Positions 17,069-25,468 of a stretch of DNA of 64,000 nt are shown in pieces (position 1 is the first letter of the stretch; every line of letters starts with the position of its first letter). The DNA is from a virus. Under the pieces are notes generated by a model. It was not told the DNA's origin. It did no database searches and worked only from the letters and a program-made list of their open reading frames with translations. The stretch spans positions 62,001-126,000 of the IMG/VR virus record IMGVR_UViG_3300046804_004848; one strand, given 5' to 3'. The position numbers were made by a program, and so were the translations under genes.

Positions 17069-17511
17069 TTAGTGAGTTGATAAACCATCATAAAGTTATC
17101 ATATGCTGCTTTTACTGTGGGGTTTTGTAATTTTTGTGCAGCTTCATGCACAAGTGCAGCTAATCCACTCTCAACTGCTTCATATATACTAGGATATTGT
17201 AGTGGATGACATTCTTCTCCAAAAGCTTCAGACAATTTTATCCAAGCAATATTTTGTTCTTCAGTAATTGGAACTTTACTAGGGCGCATTTCCAAACTTT
17301 TACGCAATGATTTACTAATCTCCTCACGTGCAAATGTTGCTGCTGCAATTAATGGAGCAAATTCAGGATCTATGTTGTACTTGCGGATATAGTGGCCTGG
17401 GCGACTGATGACCAAATGACACCCTTCACTAAAAGCATTCTCAAAACTAGGATCATGTTCAAGAATAGGTATATACTTATGCCTAACTTTTTTATAAAAC
17501 GTTTCGCTCAT
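17065..17511 (-). CDS. hypothetical protein, 148 aa
   Basis: I start it at ATG 17511 (MSETFYKK), where the ATG overlaps the stop of the upstream membrane gene as ATGA. Soluble, mostly helical 148-residue protein. No domain recognised. Confidence 0.65.
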   Translation of the reverse strand: MSETFYKKVRHKYIPILEHDPSFENAFSEGCHLVISRPGHYIRKYNIDPEFAPLIAAATFAREEISKSLRKSLEMRPSKVPITEEQNIAWIKLSEAFGEECHPLQYPSIYEAVESGLAALVHEAAQKLQNPTVKAAYDNFMMVYQLTK

Positions 17512-17750
17512 AACGGGCAATCTTCACTAGCTTCTTTAATACGTTTGTATTTGATATAACTCTTGCTAACTTTTTCCTTGATAATTGAACCCAACCCAAT
17601 TAACGGAACCAAAGTCATACATGCAACAAATACATAAGGTTGTTGCACAATTGCACTAGAAATACCAACAACAAAACAAAAAATAATTAACCAAGTTTCT
17701 TTTTGCCATTGACTAGCTGACCACACAATATAACCGAATAAATTACGCAT
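17508..17750 (-). CDS. small membrane protein, 80 aa
   Basis: 80 residues, with two hydrophobic segments at about 20-36 and 40-58 and a basic C-terminal tail. It is 3 nt downstream of another two-span protein. Function unknown. Confidence 0.6.
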   Translation of the reverse strand: MRNLFGYIVWSASQWQKETWLIIFCFVVGISSAIVQQPYVFVACMTLVPLIGLGSIIKEKVSKSYIKYKRIKEASEDCPL

Positions 17751-17753
17751 TAT

Positions 17754-18005
17754 TTACTCCATCGGTGCAGGGTTAATTTTGTCACGCATTGCTTGGATAT
17801 TTTGATTCACATTGATAAGAATTGCGGTATAACCACAAGTGACAATACCCACTACTAAAATACCAAGGGCTGACATAACCGCAGGTAAAAAATTGTCAAA
17901 CATTTCGCCAACTAATGTGATACCTGCCATAACAACAAAAATTAACGCAAGCACTTTATTAAGTAAATCAAGTGACTCTACGATTTTACGATTGAAAGAA
18001 CCCAT
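17754..18005 (-). CDS. small membrane protein, 83 aa
   Basis: Start chosen at ATG 18005 (MGSFNRKIVE), which has TAAGGAGATACAA as ribosome binding site; the longer frame would enter the promoter. 83 residues with two hydrophobic spans (about 17-35 and 42-64). It heads the small-membrane-gene cluster and has its own promoter at 18030-18058. Confidence 0.7.
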   Translation of the reverse strand: MGSFNRKIVESLDLLNKVLALIFVVMAGITLVGEMFDNFLPAVMSALGILVVGIVTCGYTAILINVNQNIQAMRDKINPAPME

Positions 18006-18029
18006 TTGTATCTCCTTAAAGATAAAGGG

Positions 18030-18058
18030 ATTGTAGCACAATCCCTATGTTTAGTCAA
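18030..18058 (-). promoter_or_regulatory. early sigma70 promoter
   Basis: TTGACT at 18058-18053, 17-bp spacer, TACAAT at 18035-18030 on the minus strand, 25 nt before ATG 18005. The flanking GGGATTGTGCTACAATCCC forms an inverted repeat over the -10, which could act as an operator. Confidence 0.75.
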
Positions 18059-18067
18059 CAACCAAAA

Positions 18068-19321
18068 TTACTTCACTTCGTGAACTGAATAATCAGCCCA
18101 TTGTCCTCTCCAATTGTTGTACTCCTCGTCAATGCCTTCATCATCAAGAGCAACATCATCGTAATAAATTGTTTTAATATGTGAAGATCCATCTACATCA
18201 ACGGTATCAATTCTGAATTTAGCTAAATCTAAATTATCAGTTACTGTTAACGTATGTTGAAATGAACCACCTTTACCACCTTGCTTGTACATTAAGTAGT
18301 ATCCTTTACCATAAGTGTGTGGGTAAATTTCGTCTACTTCATTACTACAATCATAATAGGTTGCTTCATCACCGTGACCAATTTCAAATATTTGTGAAAA
18401 CTCACCTTCAAAAATAGTTTCACCATCGCTATTAATAATTTCAACATCAGCATCTTCTTCCATACCATAAAAGTCTATTACATCATTGAATTCATAATAA
18501 CCACTACTTGTAAAACGTGCTTCTTCAGGTGTGTCATTTTCATCAAAATCGTATTCTTCATTGATTGCAGCACCTAAGTCATAATAGTGCTCATCTTTGC
18601 TCCAATGTTCGTATTGTTCTTTGGTAATCTTACCAATACCAAGCTCAGTAGTGCGAGCAAAAATACGTATAATATATTCTCCTGCAGGATGAATACGCTG
18701 ATAAGCTTCATCTTCGTCATCATCAGTTGCATTTCTTAATTCATCTAGTTCATTTTCTAAATTAGTGATATCTTCATCTTCGGACTCATCAACTTCAATT
18801 TCATCAAGTTCTTTGTAAAGTTTTTGCATTTTGGCTTCTTGCTCAAGACCTTCAGGAGTAAGTTCTACCGCACTATCACACATTGGGCATACATCACCTG
18901 TATGATGAAATTCTAGTTCATCATCAGTATGAATAGTTCCATCTTCATTATAAAATTCAGTTTTGGTTTCGTACTTGCTACCTTTCCAACGACATTTGGT
19001 ACACTTGTGGGTAGGTGCAGGAGGTTCAGGGTCACTGTGCCAACTATTCTCATCACCTAGTTCATAAGTTACTTCATATCCACCTTTACGGTCACTATAC
19101 CAATCATCATATTGACGTTCCCACATAATTTCTACATCATTATCCCAAGCATGTTCAATAAGCTCATCAACATCGTATGTGCCATCTTCTACCGCATCAA
19201 GAATTGATTGTAGTTCATCTTCATCCTTGTCAGGATAAATTTCTTGTAACAAGTCTATATCAAGCTCAACGGCAAATTGACTATCAACACTATGCCATTC
19301 ATGTTTAACTAAAGTAACCAT
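18068..19321 (-). CDS. acidic protein with internal zinc-ribbon-like motif, 417 aa
   Basis: 417 residues, strongly acidic. Cys107/Cys110 (HKCTKCRWKG) and Cys145/Cys148 (VCPMCDS) make a four-Cys zinc-ribbon or rubredoxin-like site split by a ~35-residue loop. No other domain is evident. The ribosome binding site is AAAGGAAAAAT. Function unknown; the ribbon suggests nucleic acid or protein binding. Confidence 0.7.
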   Translation of the reverse strand: MVTLVKHEWHSVDSQFAVELDIDLLQEIYPDKDEDELQSILDAVEDGTYDVDELIEHAWDNDVEIMWERQYDDWYSDRKGGYEVTYELGDENSWHSDPEPPAPTHKCTKCRWKGSKYETKTEFYNEDGTIHTDDELEFHHTGDVCPMCDSAVELTPEGLEQEAKMQKLYKELDEIEVDESEDEDITNLENELDELRNATDDDEDEAYQRIHPAGEYIIRIFARTTELGIGKITKEQYEHWSKDEHYYDLGAAINEEYDFDENDTPEEARFTSSGYYEFNDVIDFYGMEEDADVEIINSDGETIFEGEFSQIFEIGHGDEATYYDCSNEVDEIYPHTYGKGYYLMYKQGGKGGSFQHTLTVTDNLDLAKFRIDTVDVDGSSHIKTIYYDDVALDDEGIDEEYNNWRGQWADYSVHEVK

Positions 19322-19330
19322 ATTTTTCCT

Positions 19331-19579
19331 TTATGAATATTTCAATTTAATGTACGTAATTTCCTCGTCAGGTATGTCTACCATAATATCACTTTCATCA
19401 CTTAAATAAAAGTTGTAATTAGTAATTTTGGATAACTCATTTAAACGATCACTTACTTTAGTCGCCATTGAATCTTTGTAAGTTAATTTTACAATGAACT
19501 TATATTCATGTGCTTTACATAATGACGTAAACCAATTAAACACCCATGGTTCATCAACATTAAAAATATTGACAATCAT
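19331..19579 (-). CDS. hypothetical protein, 82 aa
   Basis: 82 residues, soluble. Its ATG overlaps the ligase stop as ATGA, so it is translated with DNA ligase. No recognised domain. Confidence 0.65.
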   Translation of the reverse strand: MIVNIFNVDEPWVFNWFTSLCKAHEYKFIVKLTYKDSMATKVSDRLNELSKITNYNFYLSDESDIMVDIPDEEITYIKLKYS

Positions 19580-20919
19580 TTGTCATCCCTAAATCGTAGA
19601 AACCTTGGAAATCTCAATGAATGTGTACCATCTTGATTTTGTGTTACTGCATCAGCAAGAATTTCTACAGTGCGACCAACAATTACATTACGGTTTACCC
19701 AATAATCATCACGATCACCATCACTAAACCCACTACCAACGTTAACCACAATGTGCTTTCCATGATCTTCACCTTCGCAAATTAATGCGCCTAATCTATT
19801 TTTATTACGTCCTGTACCTGCTTCCACCCCAACAATCTCTAAATCTACTGAAATGGTTGGTTTCCATTTTAACCAAAATTTATTACGTTTGCACTCGTAT
19901 GGGGCATCAACACTTTTAATCATAATGCCCTCAAACCCTTGTGCTACACAATCGTTGGCATAACGCTCTAGTTGATCCTTACCCTCAGCAATGTCTAAAT
20001 CTACGACAATATGTGGCAACAATTTGACATGTGGCATATTTTCTAGGGCAGGACGCATATCTTCTAATATTTTAATTCGTTTGCTTAATTGTGCGTTCCA
20101 ATATCCACGCCTAAAATCTGCTAGCGGAAGAATATCAAACACATGGAACACACTGTCGCTAGCATCAGCATTGTCTTTTCTACGTGCTTGTCGCATTAAG
20201 TCTTGAAATGATTCGCCCATTACTTCACCATCAAGCACAAATCCTGTATTTAAATTACTTGATGATGCTAGACGTATCATACGGACAAAATTATTTTTTA
20301 CTTCTTCTTCAATGTGCGTAAAATTATTGAATACCTTACCATTACGACTGTAGCATGTTACAACAATTTTATCATCATAGTCAGAGGGTGGTATAACAAC
20401 CATTAATACTCGTACACCATCTAGTTTAGGTTCAAGACGTTTAAAACCCACCATTTCAGGGCGACCTTCGCTATCAGTAGCAAGTTGGCAAGAAAAAATC
20501 GGTATTTCGTATTCTGTATTTTTACAAATCTTGTTGATAGTTTTATCAGATATACCGCAACGTAAGTCTTTACCAATCACATTGATACAGAAATCATTCC
20601 ATGTTGGACTATTAAATCTTACGCTCATAGCTTCAATAGCATCATGAGCAGCATTACCTGTTAAACTACGTAAAGCTAATTCTACTAACAATGAGCTAAA
20701 GTCTTGCCATGGGTTTTCAGCATTCACAATACCAACAGTTGGTTCTACAGCTTTTACACCAAAAGTGGTAAATGGATCATAAGCAAAATATACAAATTTA
20801 AGAAAGTGTTTACAATTTTCATCACCAAGCGTAGCTAAATTTAAAACTTCTTGTATGACTGATTCTTTGTGTAAGCGACTATTACTCTCGTTCAGCTTAT
20901 AGATCCATGATTCAAGCAT
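19576..20919 (-). CDS. ATP-dependent DNA ligase (T4 gp30-like)
   Basis: 447 residues. Nucleotidyl Lys165 lies in EPKLDGVRV (motif I, KxDGxR). FVLDGEVMG is motif III/IIIa, GFEGIMIK motif IV and WLKWKP motif V. The N-terminal ~140 residues match the DNA-binding part of T4-type ligases in length. It seals nicks with ATP during replication and recombination, working with the UvsX/UvsY/gp32 set at 30-33 kb. No BRCT or NAD ligase features. Confidence 0.95.
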   Translation of the reverse strand: MLESWIYKLNESNSRLHKESVIQEVLNLATLGDENCKHFLKFVYFAYDPFTTFGVKAVEPTVGIVNAENPWQDFSSLLVELALRSLTGNAAHDAIEAMSVRFNSPTWNDFCINVIGKDLRCGISDKTINKICKNTEYEIPIFSCQLATDSEGRPEMVGFKRLEPKLDGVRVLMVVIPPSDYDDKIVVTCYSRNGKVFNNFTHIEEEVKNNFVRMIRLASSSNLNTGFVLDGEVMGESFQDLMRQARRKDNADASDSVFHVFDILPLADFRRGYWNAQLSKRIKILEDMRPALENMPHVKLLPHIVVDLDIAEGKDQLERYANDCVAQGFEGIMIKSVDAPYECKRNKFWLKWKPTISVDLEIVGVEAGTGRNKNRLGALICEGEDHGKHIVVNVGSGFSDGDRDDYWVNRNVIVGRTVEILADAVTQNQDGTHSLRFPRFLRFRDDK

Positions 20920-20921
20920 AA

Positions 20922-21416
20922 TTACACCTTAGTTTTGTGTTTGTTGATAGCTTCCCATAACATGTTTTCCACTAGTTGGTTTAGCGTTATGTCACGCTCA
21001 TGGGCTAAACTCATTAGATTATACATTTCTTCTTTATCTAATTCAAGTGGTACTTGCACTTTGGTATTGTATGGTTGTTTATTTACAATAGCAGTAAGTT
21101 TTTCAATAAAGTCCTCATCAGTTTCTAACGTAACATAATTAACTTCATCGTAAGCGTTATTCTCAACTACATTTTTATCTTTACATTCTTGACGATATGC
21201 TTCAACGTAATCAGGATTGATCAAACGATATGACCGTCTTTTTGCGTAATCGTGTACAGTGGCGTAATATACCTCTTGTGTTTGTGTATCAAAAGTAATA
21301 TCAGCACTTACTCCATCATGATCATTATCCCAATATGATAGGGTAAATGGGTGGTCACCAAAACATTTCCAAAGGTATTCTGTACCCTCAGATATTCTGT
21401 AATTAATTGCTTTCAT
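20922..21416 (-). CDS. hypothetical protein with C-terminal ribbon-helix-helix-like segment, 164 aa
   Basis: Started at ATG 21416, because a longer frame would overlap the upstream gene by about 100 nt. The C-terminal ~45 residues (VQVPLELDKEEMYNLMSLA..., then ITLNQLVENML) have the strand-helix-helix pattern of Arc/MetJ-type DNA binders. The N-terminal part is unrecognised. A transcription-regulator role is plausible. Confidence 0.6.
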   Translation of the reverse strand: MKAINYRISEGTEYLWKCFGDHPFTLSYWDNDHDGVSADITFDTQTQEVYYATVHDYAKRRSYRLINPDYVEAYRQECKDKNVVENNAYDEVNYVTLETDEDFIEKLTAIVNKQPYNTKVQVPLELDKEEMYNLMSLAHERDITLNQLVENMLWEAINKHKTKV

Positions 21417-21423
21417 GTAATCT

Positions 21424-21774
21424 TCAAGGTTTATCACTTTCTTTTCCTTCCAATAATCGTTTAAATGTTTGTCCTGCACGATACTTTTCTTCTTTACTTG
21501 TGCGGTTTTTATCATGGTTTTTACCAAATATCATACCATCATAACCACGTGCCCATTCTATACCTCGTAACCACATTTGTAAATCTTTTATGGTTCCAAT
21601 AAAAACTTCAGCATCACGTGAATACAAAGGTAATGCTTCATCATCTTTTGGTTTTACTGCAACTACATCACCAAATTCATTATAAAAATGCTTTGCGTGA
21701 CACATCATTAGACCAAGACGCTCACAATCTTCTTCAAGCCTACGTATTTCTTGGATTAAATTATATCCTGCCAT
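21424..21774 (-). CDS. conserved phage protein of unknown function, 116 aa
   Basis: 116 residues with KPKDDEALPLYSRDAEVF and WLRGIEWARGYDGM, a pattern I associate with conserved small proteins of T4-like cyanophages and their relatives. No catalytic assignment is possible. Confidence 0.7.
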   Translation of the reverse strand: MAGYNLIQEIRRLEEDCERLGLMMCHAKHFYNEFGDVVAVKPKDDEALPLYSRDAEVFIGTIKDLQMWLRGIEWARGYDGMIFGKNHDKNRTSKEEKYRAGQTFKRLLEGKESDKP

Positions 21775-21776
21775 GA

Positions 21777-21992
21777 TTATCGTGTATTTTTAAATGGGAT
21801 TAAATTACCGTTTTCATCATAGCGACCAATCATCACCCTACGATCATCCTTACTATAAGCAGGTCTATCTTTCCAATAATGCTTCTCAGCTAGGATTTTG
21901 CACTCAGGATCAATATTTAACTTGCCTTCTTCATCACGAATAAATCTGCTAACAAAAGGTGGCAATGCATTTGATGTTGTATTTTCTTCCAT
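21777..21992 (-). CDS. hypothetical protein, 71 aa
   Basis: 71 residues, charged, no domain recognised. It lies between the terminator-like hairpin at 22013-22027 and the conserved 116-residue gene, 2 nt from the latter. Confidence 0.6.
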   Translation of the reverse strand: MEENTTSNALPPFVSRFIRDEEGKLNIDPECKILAEKHYWKDRPAYSKDDRRVMIGRYDENGNLIPFKNTR

Positions 21993-22012
21993 AATATCCT
22001 CATAAAATTATA

Positions 22013-22027
22013 GGGGCATTACGCCCC
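22013..22027 (-). terminator. short GC hairpin, possible terminator
   Basis: GGGGC-GTAAT-GCCCC on the minus strand followed by TATAATTTTA. The stem is only 5 bp, so termination after the gene at 22048-22440 is likely partial. Confidence 0.45.
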
Positions 22028-22047
22028 ATAGTGGTTTAAATTAATAT

Positions 22048-22440
22048 TTACTTCTCTAGAACATAGGGTTTGTTCCACTTACCGATATTTACCCGAATAT
22101 AGTGCGAGCAATTGAAGTAATCAATTTGGGCATCACTTTCATCGTAGTAATCAGGACCGTACATCGCTTGTGTTACTTCAGTAAGAAATTCTTTAGCAAC
22201 ACCGCTAAAGTGGTCTTGAAACCAATAAGGGTTTACGTCAAGGTAATCACGGTCAGCTTTAAGACTTTGCTTGCATGTTTCATTAAAGTTACCTAGAAAG
22301 TCAATCTTACTAGACTTAATATTAAGAACTAACGTACTGTGATAATTCACACCTAACGTGGCTTTTACACCGTATTTCTTAAGAACTTGTTTGATGGCAA
22401 CTGCGAGGTTTTGCTTCTTTTCTTGGGAAACGTAAGCCAT
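22048..22440 (-). CDS. conserved hypothetical protein, 130 aa
   Basis: 130 residues starting MAYVSQEKKQNLAVAIK, then YGVKATLGVNYHSTLVLNIK. I recall this N-terminal pattern in conserved proteins of phages and plasmids with unknown function. It has a dedicated early promoter at 22480-22508 and a hairpin downstream, so it may be a single-gene unit. Confidence 0.7.
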   Translation of the reverse strand: MAYVSQEKKQNLAVAIKQVLKKYGVKATLGVNYHSTLVLNIKSSKIDFLGNFNETCKQSLKADRDYLDVNPYWFQDHFSGVAKEFLTEVTQAMYGPDYYDESDAQIDYFNCSHYIRVNIGKWNKPYVLEK

Positions 22441-22479
22441 TTGGCATCTCCTAGTTGGTTATCAATCACTACAGAAATA

Positions 22480-22508
22480 ATTATGCCACAATATGGATAT
22501 ACTGTCAA
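22480..22508 (-). promoter_or_regulatory. early sigma70 promoter
   Basis: TTGACA at 22508-22503, 17-bp spacer beginning GTATATCCA, CATAAT at 22485-22480 on the minus strand. Confidence 0.75.
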
Positions 22509-22516
22509 GCAGTTTT

Positions 22517-22729
22517 TTACCACTCATCAGTTGTTGTAATTGGGATACGAATTGTTGCCATTCTACCTTTAAATTGTTGATGAAATTCTAAGTCTACTTC
22601 ATACCCAATACCACTACCACCTGTTTTGATGATAGTAAAATGGTTGACTTCAAACTCTTTTAGAGTATCCATCAACTTTTGTAAGTCAGTATAATTAAGT
22701 GTTATTTTTTCTATCATTTCTTCGTTCAT
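22517..22729 (-). CDS. hypothetical protein, 70 aa
   Basis: 70 residues, soluble, with a Gly-rich turn (KTGGSGIGYEVD). The start overlaps the upstream stop by 4 nt. No domain recognised. Confidence 0.55.
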   Translation of the reverse strand: MNEEMIEKITLNYTDLQKLMDTLKEFEVNHFTIIKTGGSGIGYEVDLEFHQQFKGRMATIRIPITTTDEW

Positions 22730-22935
22730 AAATTGTACAATTGTTTAAGTTTGTTAGATATGGTTTTTTCAGGATCTTTGTATCCTTCAGTCCACCAAGC
22801 ATTTAGCATGCAATCATTTGCCACTGCCAATCCAATTTTTTCAATTGTATTTTCTAGTGGTAGATCTGATCCTACGATATAATCATGAGGTAAAATATTA
22901 TGTTCAGTGGCTATTTTAAGTAAACGTCTATTCAT
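22726..22935 (-). CDS. hypothetical protein, 69 aa
   Basis: Started at ATG 22935 (MNRRLLKIATEHN), which overlaps the stop of the upstream gene by 8 nt and has GGTGGAG just before it. A longer frame would overlap that gene by 89 nt. No domain recognised. Confidence 0.55.
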   Translation of the reverse strand: MNRRLLKIATEHNILPHDYIVGSDLPLENTIEKIGLAVANDCMLNAWWTEGYKDPEKTISNKLKQLYNL

Positions 22936-23149
22936 CTCCACCCCAATCTTTAAAATCTGTGCACTCCTCAAAACCAAGTTTGTATGCATCATACTCAGGT
23001 GTACCTTGTAGGGCAACTACACGTTGAGTGCTATATGTTGCACCAACGAAGTAATGTGGGTCAAATACACGACCATAGTATGCATCTGCGTTACCACGAT
23101 CATAAGCACCACCATGGCGAGTATATTGTACAGTTAATTCAGTATACAT
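22928..23149 (-). CDS. conserved small phage protein, 73 aa
   Basis: 73 residues. HGGAYDRGNADAYYGR followed by FDPHYF and a Tyr-rich tail is a pattern I recall from small conserved proteins in many phages of water bacteria. Function unknown. The downstream gene starts within its last codons. Confidence 0.65.
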   Translation of the reverse strand: MYTELTVQYTRHGGAYDRGNADAYYGRVFDPHYFVGATYSTQRVVALQGTPEYDAYKLGFEECTDFKDWGGDE

Positions 23150-23151
23150 AA

Positions 23152-23394
23152 TTATACAACCTCCTTTTTCAACTTACGGATAATTTCTTCCTCTTGATTT
23201 AAAGTGGCAAGAACCATATTTTCAATCAAAACATTTTGCTGACGCTTGAGAAGCAATGGCATTATACCAACGATCACACTTTCCAAGTAACCTGCTTCAT
23301 AACTATGACTACCGTAGTTTTTATGACTAGCTTCACCAAAAGCTTTAAGAACAAGCTTCATAGTTTCTTGGTTTTTTAAGGTACATGTTCCCAT
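23152..23394 (-). CDS. hypothetical protein, 80 aa
   Basis: Started at ATG 23394 (MGTCTLKNQETM), behind AAGGAGCAGAAA, rather than at a longer non-ATG start. Helical, basic C-terminus. It has its own promoter at 23427-23455. Confidence 0.6.
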   Translation of the reverse strand: MGTCTLKNQETMKLVLKAFGEASHKNYGSHSYEAGYLESVIVGIMPLLLKRQQNVLIENMVLATLNQEEEIIRKLKKEVV

Positions 23395-23426
23395 TTTCTG
23401 CTCCTTGTTTGCTAATTTATGTAAGT

Positions 23427-23455
23427 ATAATAACACCAAAGAAAAACATTGTCAA
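23427..23455 (-). promoter_or_regulatory. early sigma70 promoter
   Basis: TTGACA at 23455-23450, 17-bp spacer, TATTAT at 23432-23427 on the minus strand, upstream of ATG 23394. Confidence 0.7.
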
Positions 23456-23496
23456 CAGAAATAAAATTTAAAGAATGCTTTTATTTGCTTGGGTAG

Positions 23497-23503
23497 ATAA
23501 ATA
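23497..23503 (+). promoter_or_regulatory. T4-type late promoter for the GIY-YIG gene
   Basis: GATAAATA with its last A at 23503, exactly 5 nt before ATG 23509. In T4 the start site lies 6 nt after this base, so the mRNA would start at or next to the ATG. Confidence 0.6.
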
Positions 23504-23508
23504 TATTA

Positions 23509-23976
23509 ATGATATATTATACATACGCATATTTAAGAATAGATGGCTCTCCATATTACATCGGAAAAGGTAAAGGAAAGCGAGCATATCAAAAGCACAA
23601 AACATTTAATCCTCCTAAAGATAAATCAAAAATAGTTTTTTTAGAAACTAATTTGACTGAACTTGGTGCCCTAGCTTTGGAGCGCAGGTATATTCGTTGG
23701 TATGGTCGTAAAGATATTGGAACAGGAATTCTCCATAATAAAACCGATGGTGGCGATGGGGCATCTTTTTTCGGGAAAGAAAATAATCAATTCGGTAAAA
23801 AAGGAGAATTAAGTCATTGGTTTGGGAAGAAACGTCCATGGACAGATGAACAAAGAAAGAAGCAATCAGAAGTTCAAAAGCATACTAAAAAATATATTAG
23901 GACTCCTGAACATAATGCTATGATGTCACAGCGAGTTAAAGAGGCATTGTCACGTAAAAAACTTATTCCTCACTAG
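23509..23976 (+). CDS. GIY-YIG homing endonuclease with NUMOD-type tail
   Basis: 155 residues. [20 protein letters not shown] is a GIY-YIG-type catalytic start (Y-x-Y and [12 protein letters not shown]), with [10 protein letters not shown] containing the catalytic Arg region and a later Glu-bearing loop. [18 protein letters not shown] is a NUMOD3-like DNA-binding repeat. It is the only plus-strand gene in a long run of minus-strand early genes, which fits a mobile, free-standing endonuclease. It has its own late promoter with near-leaderless spacing. Confidence 0.9.
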   Translation: MIYYTYAYLRIDGSPYYIGKGKGKRAYQKHKTFNPPKDKSKIVFLETNLTELGALALERRYIRWYGRKDIGTGILHNKTDGGDGASFFGKENNQFGKKGELSHWFGKKRPWTDEQRKKQSEVQKHTKKYIRTPEHNAMMSQRVKEALSRKKLIPH

Positions 23977-23992
23977 TTATCTAACAGAAACA

Positions 23993-24021
23993 AGTATAGC
24001 AAAATTAGGATAAGTTGTCAA
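23993..24021 (-). promoter_or_regulatory. early sigma70 promoter, now antisense to the GIY-YIG gene
   Basis: TTGACA at 24021-24016, 17-bp spacer with TATCCTAATTTT, TATACT at 23998-23993 on the minus strand. It reads into the endonuclease gene backwards, then toward the gene at 23152-23394. Confidence 0.75.
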
Positions 24022-24197
24022 GCAGTTTTTGGTTCTTTAACTTCAAAGACAAATGAGTTGTTTATTTGCTCACTGTTGTCATCAGGGCATTTAAATTTAA
24101 CTGAAGTACCACTATATTTAATTTCTTTGGTTTCAAGAATTTTGATGAAGTTTATATCATGGCGACCATCACAAGCATAGCATTTAACAAATTTCAT
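24018..24197 (-). CDS. small Cys-containing protein, 59 aa
   Basis: Started at ATG 24197 (MKFVKCYACDGRH), preceded by AAGGAACTTGAG. It has CYAC near the start and FKCPDD in the middle, which could form a small zinc-binding site. Promoter at 24229-24257. Confidence 0.6.
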   Translation of the reverse strand: MKFVKCYACDGRHDINFIKILETKEIKYSGTSVKFKCPDDNSEQINNSFVFEVKEPKTA

Positions 24198-24228
24198 CTC
24201 AAGTTCCTTATCAATCACTACAGAACAT

Positions 24229-24257
24229 AGTATAACAGGGTTCAAAAGACCTGTCAA
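24229..24257 (-). promoter_or_regulatory. early sigma70 promoter
   Basis: TTGACA at 24257-24252, 17-bp spacer, TATACT at 24234-24229 on the minus strand. It drives the 59-residue gene. Confidence 0.75.
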
Positions 24258-24266
24258 CCTGTAGGG

Positions 24267-24488
24267 TCATTCAACTCCAAAATGTTTTTTAAGTTTACTT
24301 TCTGTAATTGAACCCACTTGACTAATTTCAATGCATTCCTTAACAATCAACTCGGCAAACTTTTGATTATAAATTTCCCTACCCTCAGTAAAAGAATAAA
24401 GACGATTATGGACTCGTTCCAGATGTGCTAATTCATCCTCAGCAAATCGTTCAGCCTGTTCAGCCAGTTCCTTAATTCGTTCGTTCAT
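24267..24488 (-). CDS. MNERI-family small protein, copy 1, 73 aa
   Basis: Started at ATG 24488. Shares MNERI(K/R)ELAEQAE at the N-terminus, KFA(E/L)LIVKEC in the middle and LK(K/E)HFGVE at the end with the protein at 24579-24926. This is a common phage protein family of unknown function; this copy lacks the ~40-residue insert of the other. Confidence 0.7.
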   Translation of the reverse strand: MNERIKELAEQAERFAEDELAHLERVHNRLYSFTEGREIYNQKFAELIVKECIEISQVGSITESKLKKHFGVE

Positions 24489-24498
24489 TCTTCTAATC

Positions 24499-24582
24499 CT
24501 AATTCTTTTGCCAGCCCCAAACAAAACCAGTGACAAAACCTATCACATAACAGGCCAGCAGTGCCAAACCAATCTCGTTCAT
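24499..24582 (-). CDS. very small membrane protein, 27 aa
   Basis: 27 residues (MNEIGLALLACYVIGFVTGF...) forming one hydrophobic span. The ATG overlaps the stop of the upstream MNERI gene as ATGA. It sits between the two MNERI paralogues. Plausible but short. Confidence 0.45.
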   Translation of the reverse strand: MNEIGLALLACYVIGFVTGFVWGWQKN

Positions 24583-24926
24583 TCTTCAACTCCGAAATGT
24601 TCTTTTAGACCTTGAATATTATCATAACACTTTTCAGCACAAATTTCAAAATTTGATTGAAAAACAGGATCTTCTTCTGATTCAGAAAGACCAAACAATC
24701 TTTCTGCTTCATTGTCGAGATATTGGCAACATTCTTTCACAATCAACAGGGCGAACTTTTCTCTACCTTTTTCACACGCAAACAAAAGACTGATGATTTC
24801 TGCTGGAGTGGCTACTCGCCATTCGCCATCTTCTCGTCGAAGAATTTCACGATCATTGTAATCCCACATGCCATCTATTACAGGTAGTTCAGCCTGTTCA
24901 GCAAGTTCTCTAATTCGTTCGTTCAT
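24579..24926 (-). CDS. MNERI-family small protein, copy 2, 115 aa
   Basis: 115 residues, the longer member of a tandem pair with 24267-24488, with the same N-terminal, central and C-terminal blocks and an insert around REDGEWRVATPAEI. The start overlaps the upstream gene by 17 nt. Function unknown. Confidence 0.7.
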   Translation of the reverse strand: MNERIRELAEQAELPVIDGMWDYNDREILRREDGEWRVATPAEIISLLFACEKGREKFALLIVKECCQYLDNEAERLFGLSESEEDPVFQSNFEICAEKCYDNIQGLKEHFGVEE

Positions 24927-25164
24927 TTTTTTGTTCCAATTTATGCTTCTCAGCAGCTTGTGTAGCTAAAATATAACGTGCGCTATCACTAATTTCTACC
25001 TTAACCGCAGGTTCAACTTTACGTGGTTCAGGCTCACTTTTTCTACCTGATACTCGTTGTTGTAAATCATGTTGAACACGTTGAGTCATGGTCATACGCC
25101 ATAACTCCATCATCACGTTACGTGCTCCACTTGAATCTGCTGAACCTACTGATTGAACTTTCAT
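24910..25164 (-). CDS. hypothetical protein, 84 aa
   Basis: 84 residues, Arg/Gln-rich with a Pro/Glu-rich hinge (KSEPEPRKVEP). No domain recognised. It lies 7 nt after the 98-residue gene. Confidence 0.55.
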   Translation of the reverse strand: MKVQSVGSADSSGARNVMMELWRMTMTQRVQHDLQQRVSGRKSEPEPRKVEPAVKVEISDSARYILATQAAEKHKLEQKNERTN

Positions 25165-25171
25165 ATGTACC

Positions 25172-25468
25172 TTACTTAACTAAGGTTGACAATTTCACAG
25201 CAGCACTAACTTTGCTGATTTTGGTATATGCTTCAGCAAGCGATTCTACTTTGGCATCACCAAGTACATCACGCACCATAGCTTCATACTTAACACTAGC
25301 ACGTTCGTGTTGGGGAACTACAGTGGCAACCGTAGCAGTACCGAAAAACGTCATGCTATCAAAATTAGCAGCAGTAATCAACGCAGTTTCAACCTTCTTT
25401 TCTGCTACCTTCAATAGAGCAATTTCAGCACGAATCTTGGCAAGTTTGTTTACTAGGGCTTTACTCAT
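25172..25468 (-). CDS. hypothetical helical protein, 98 aa
   Basis: 98 residues, Ala/Lys-rich and probably helical, with a N-terminal coiled-coil-like stretch (KLAKIRAEIALLKVAEKKVE). First gene below the promoter at 25505-25533. Function unknown. Confidence 0.6.
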   Translation of the reverse strand: MSKALVNKLAKIRAEIALLKVAEKKVETALITAANFDSMTFFGTATVATVVPQHERASVKYEAMVRDVLGDAKVESLAEAYTKISKVSAAVKLSTLVK

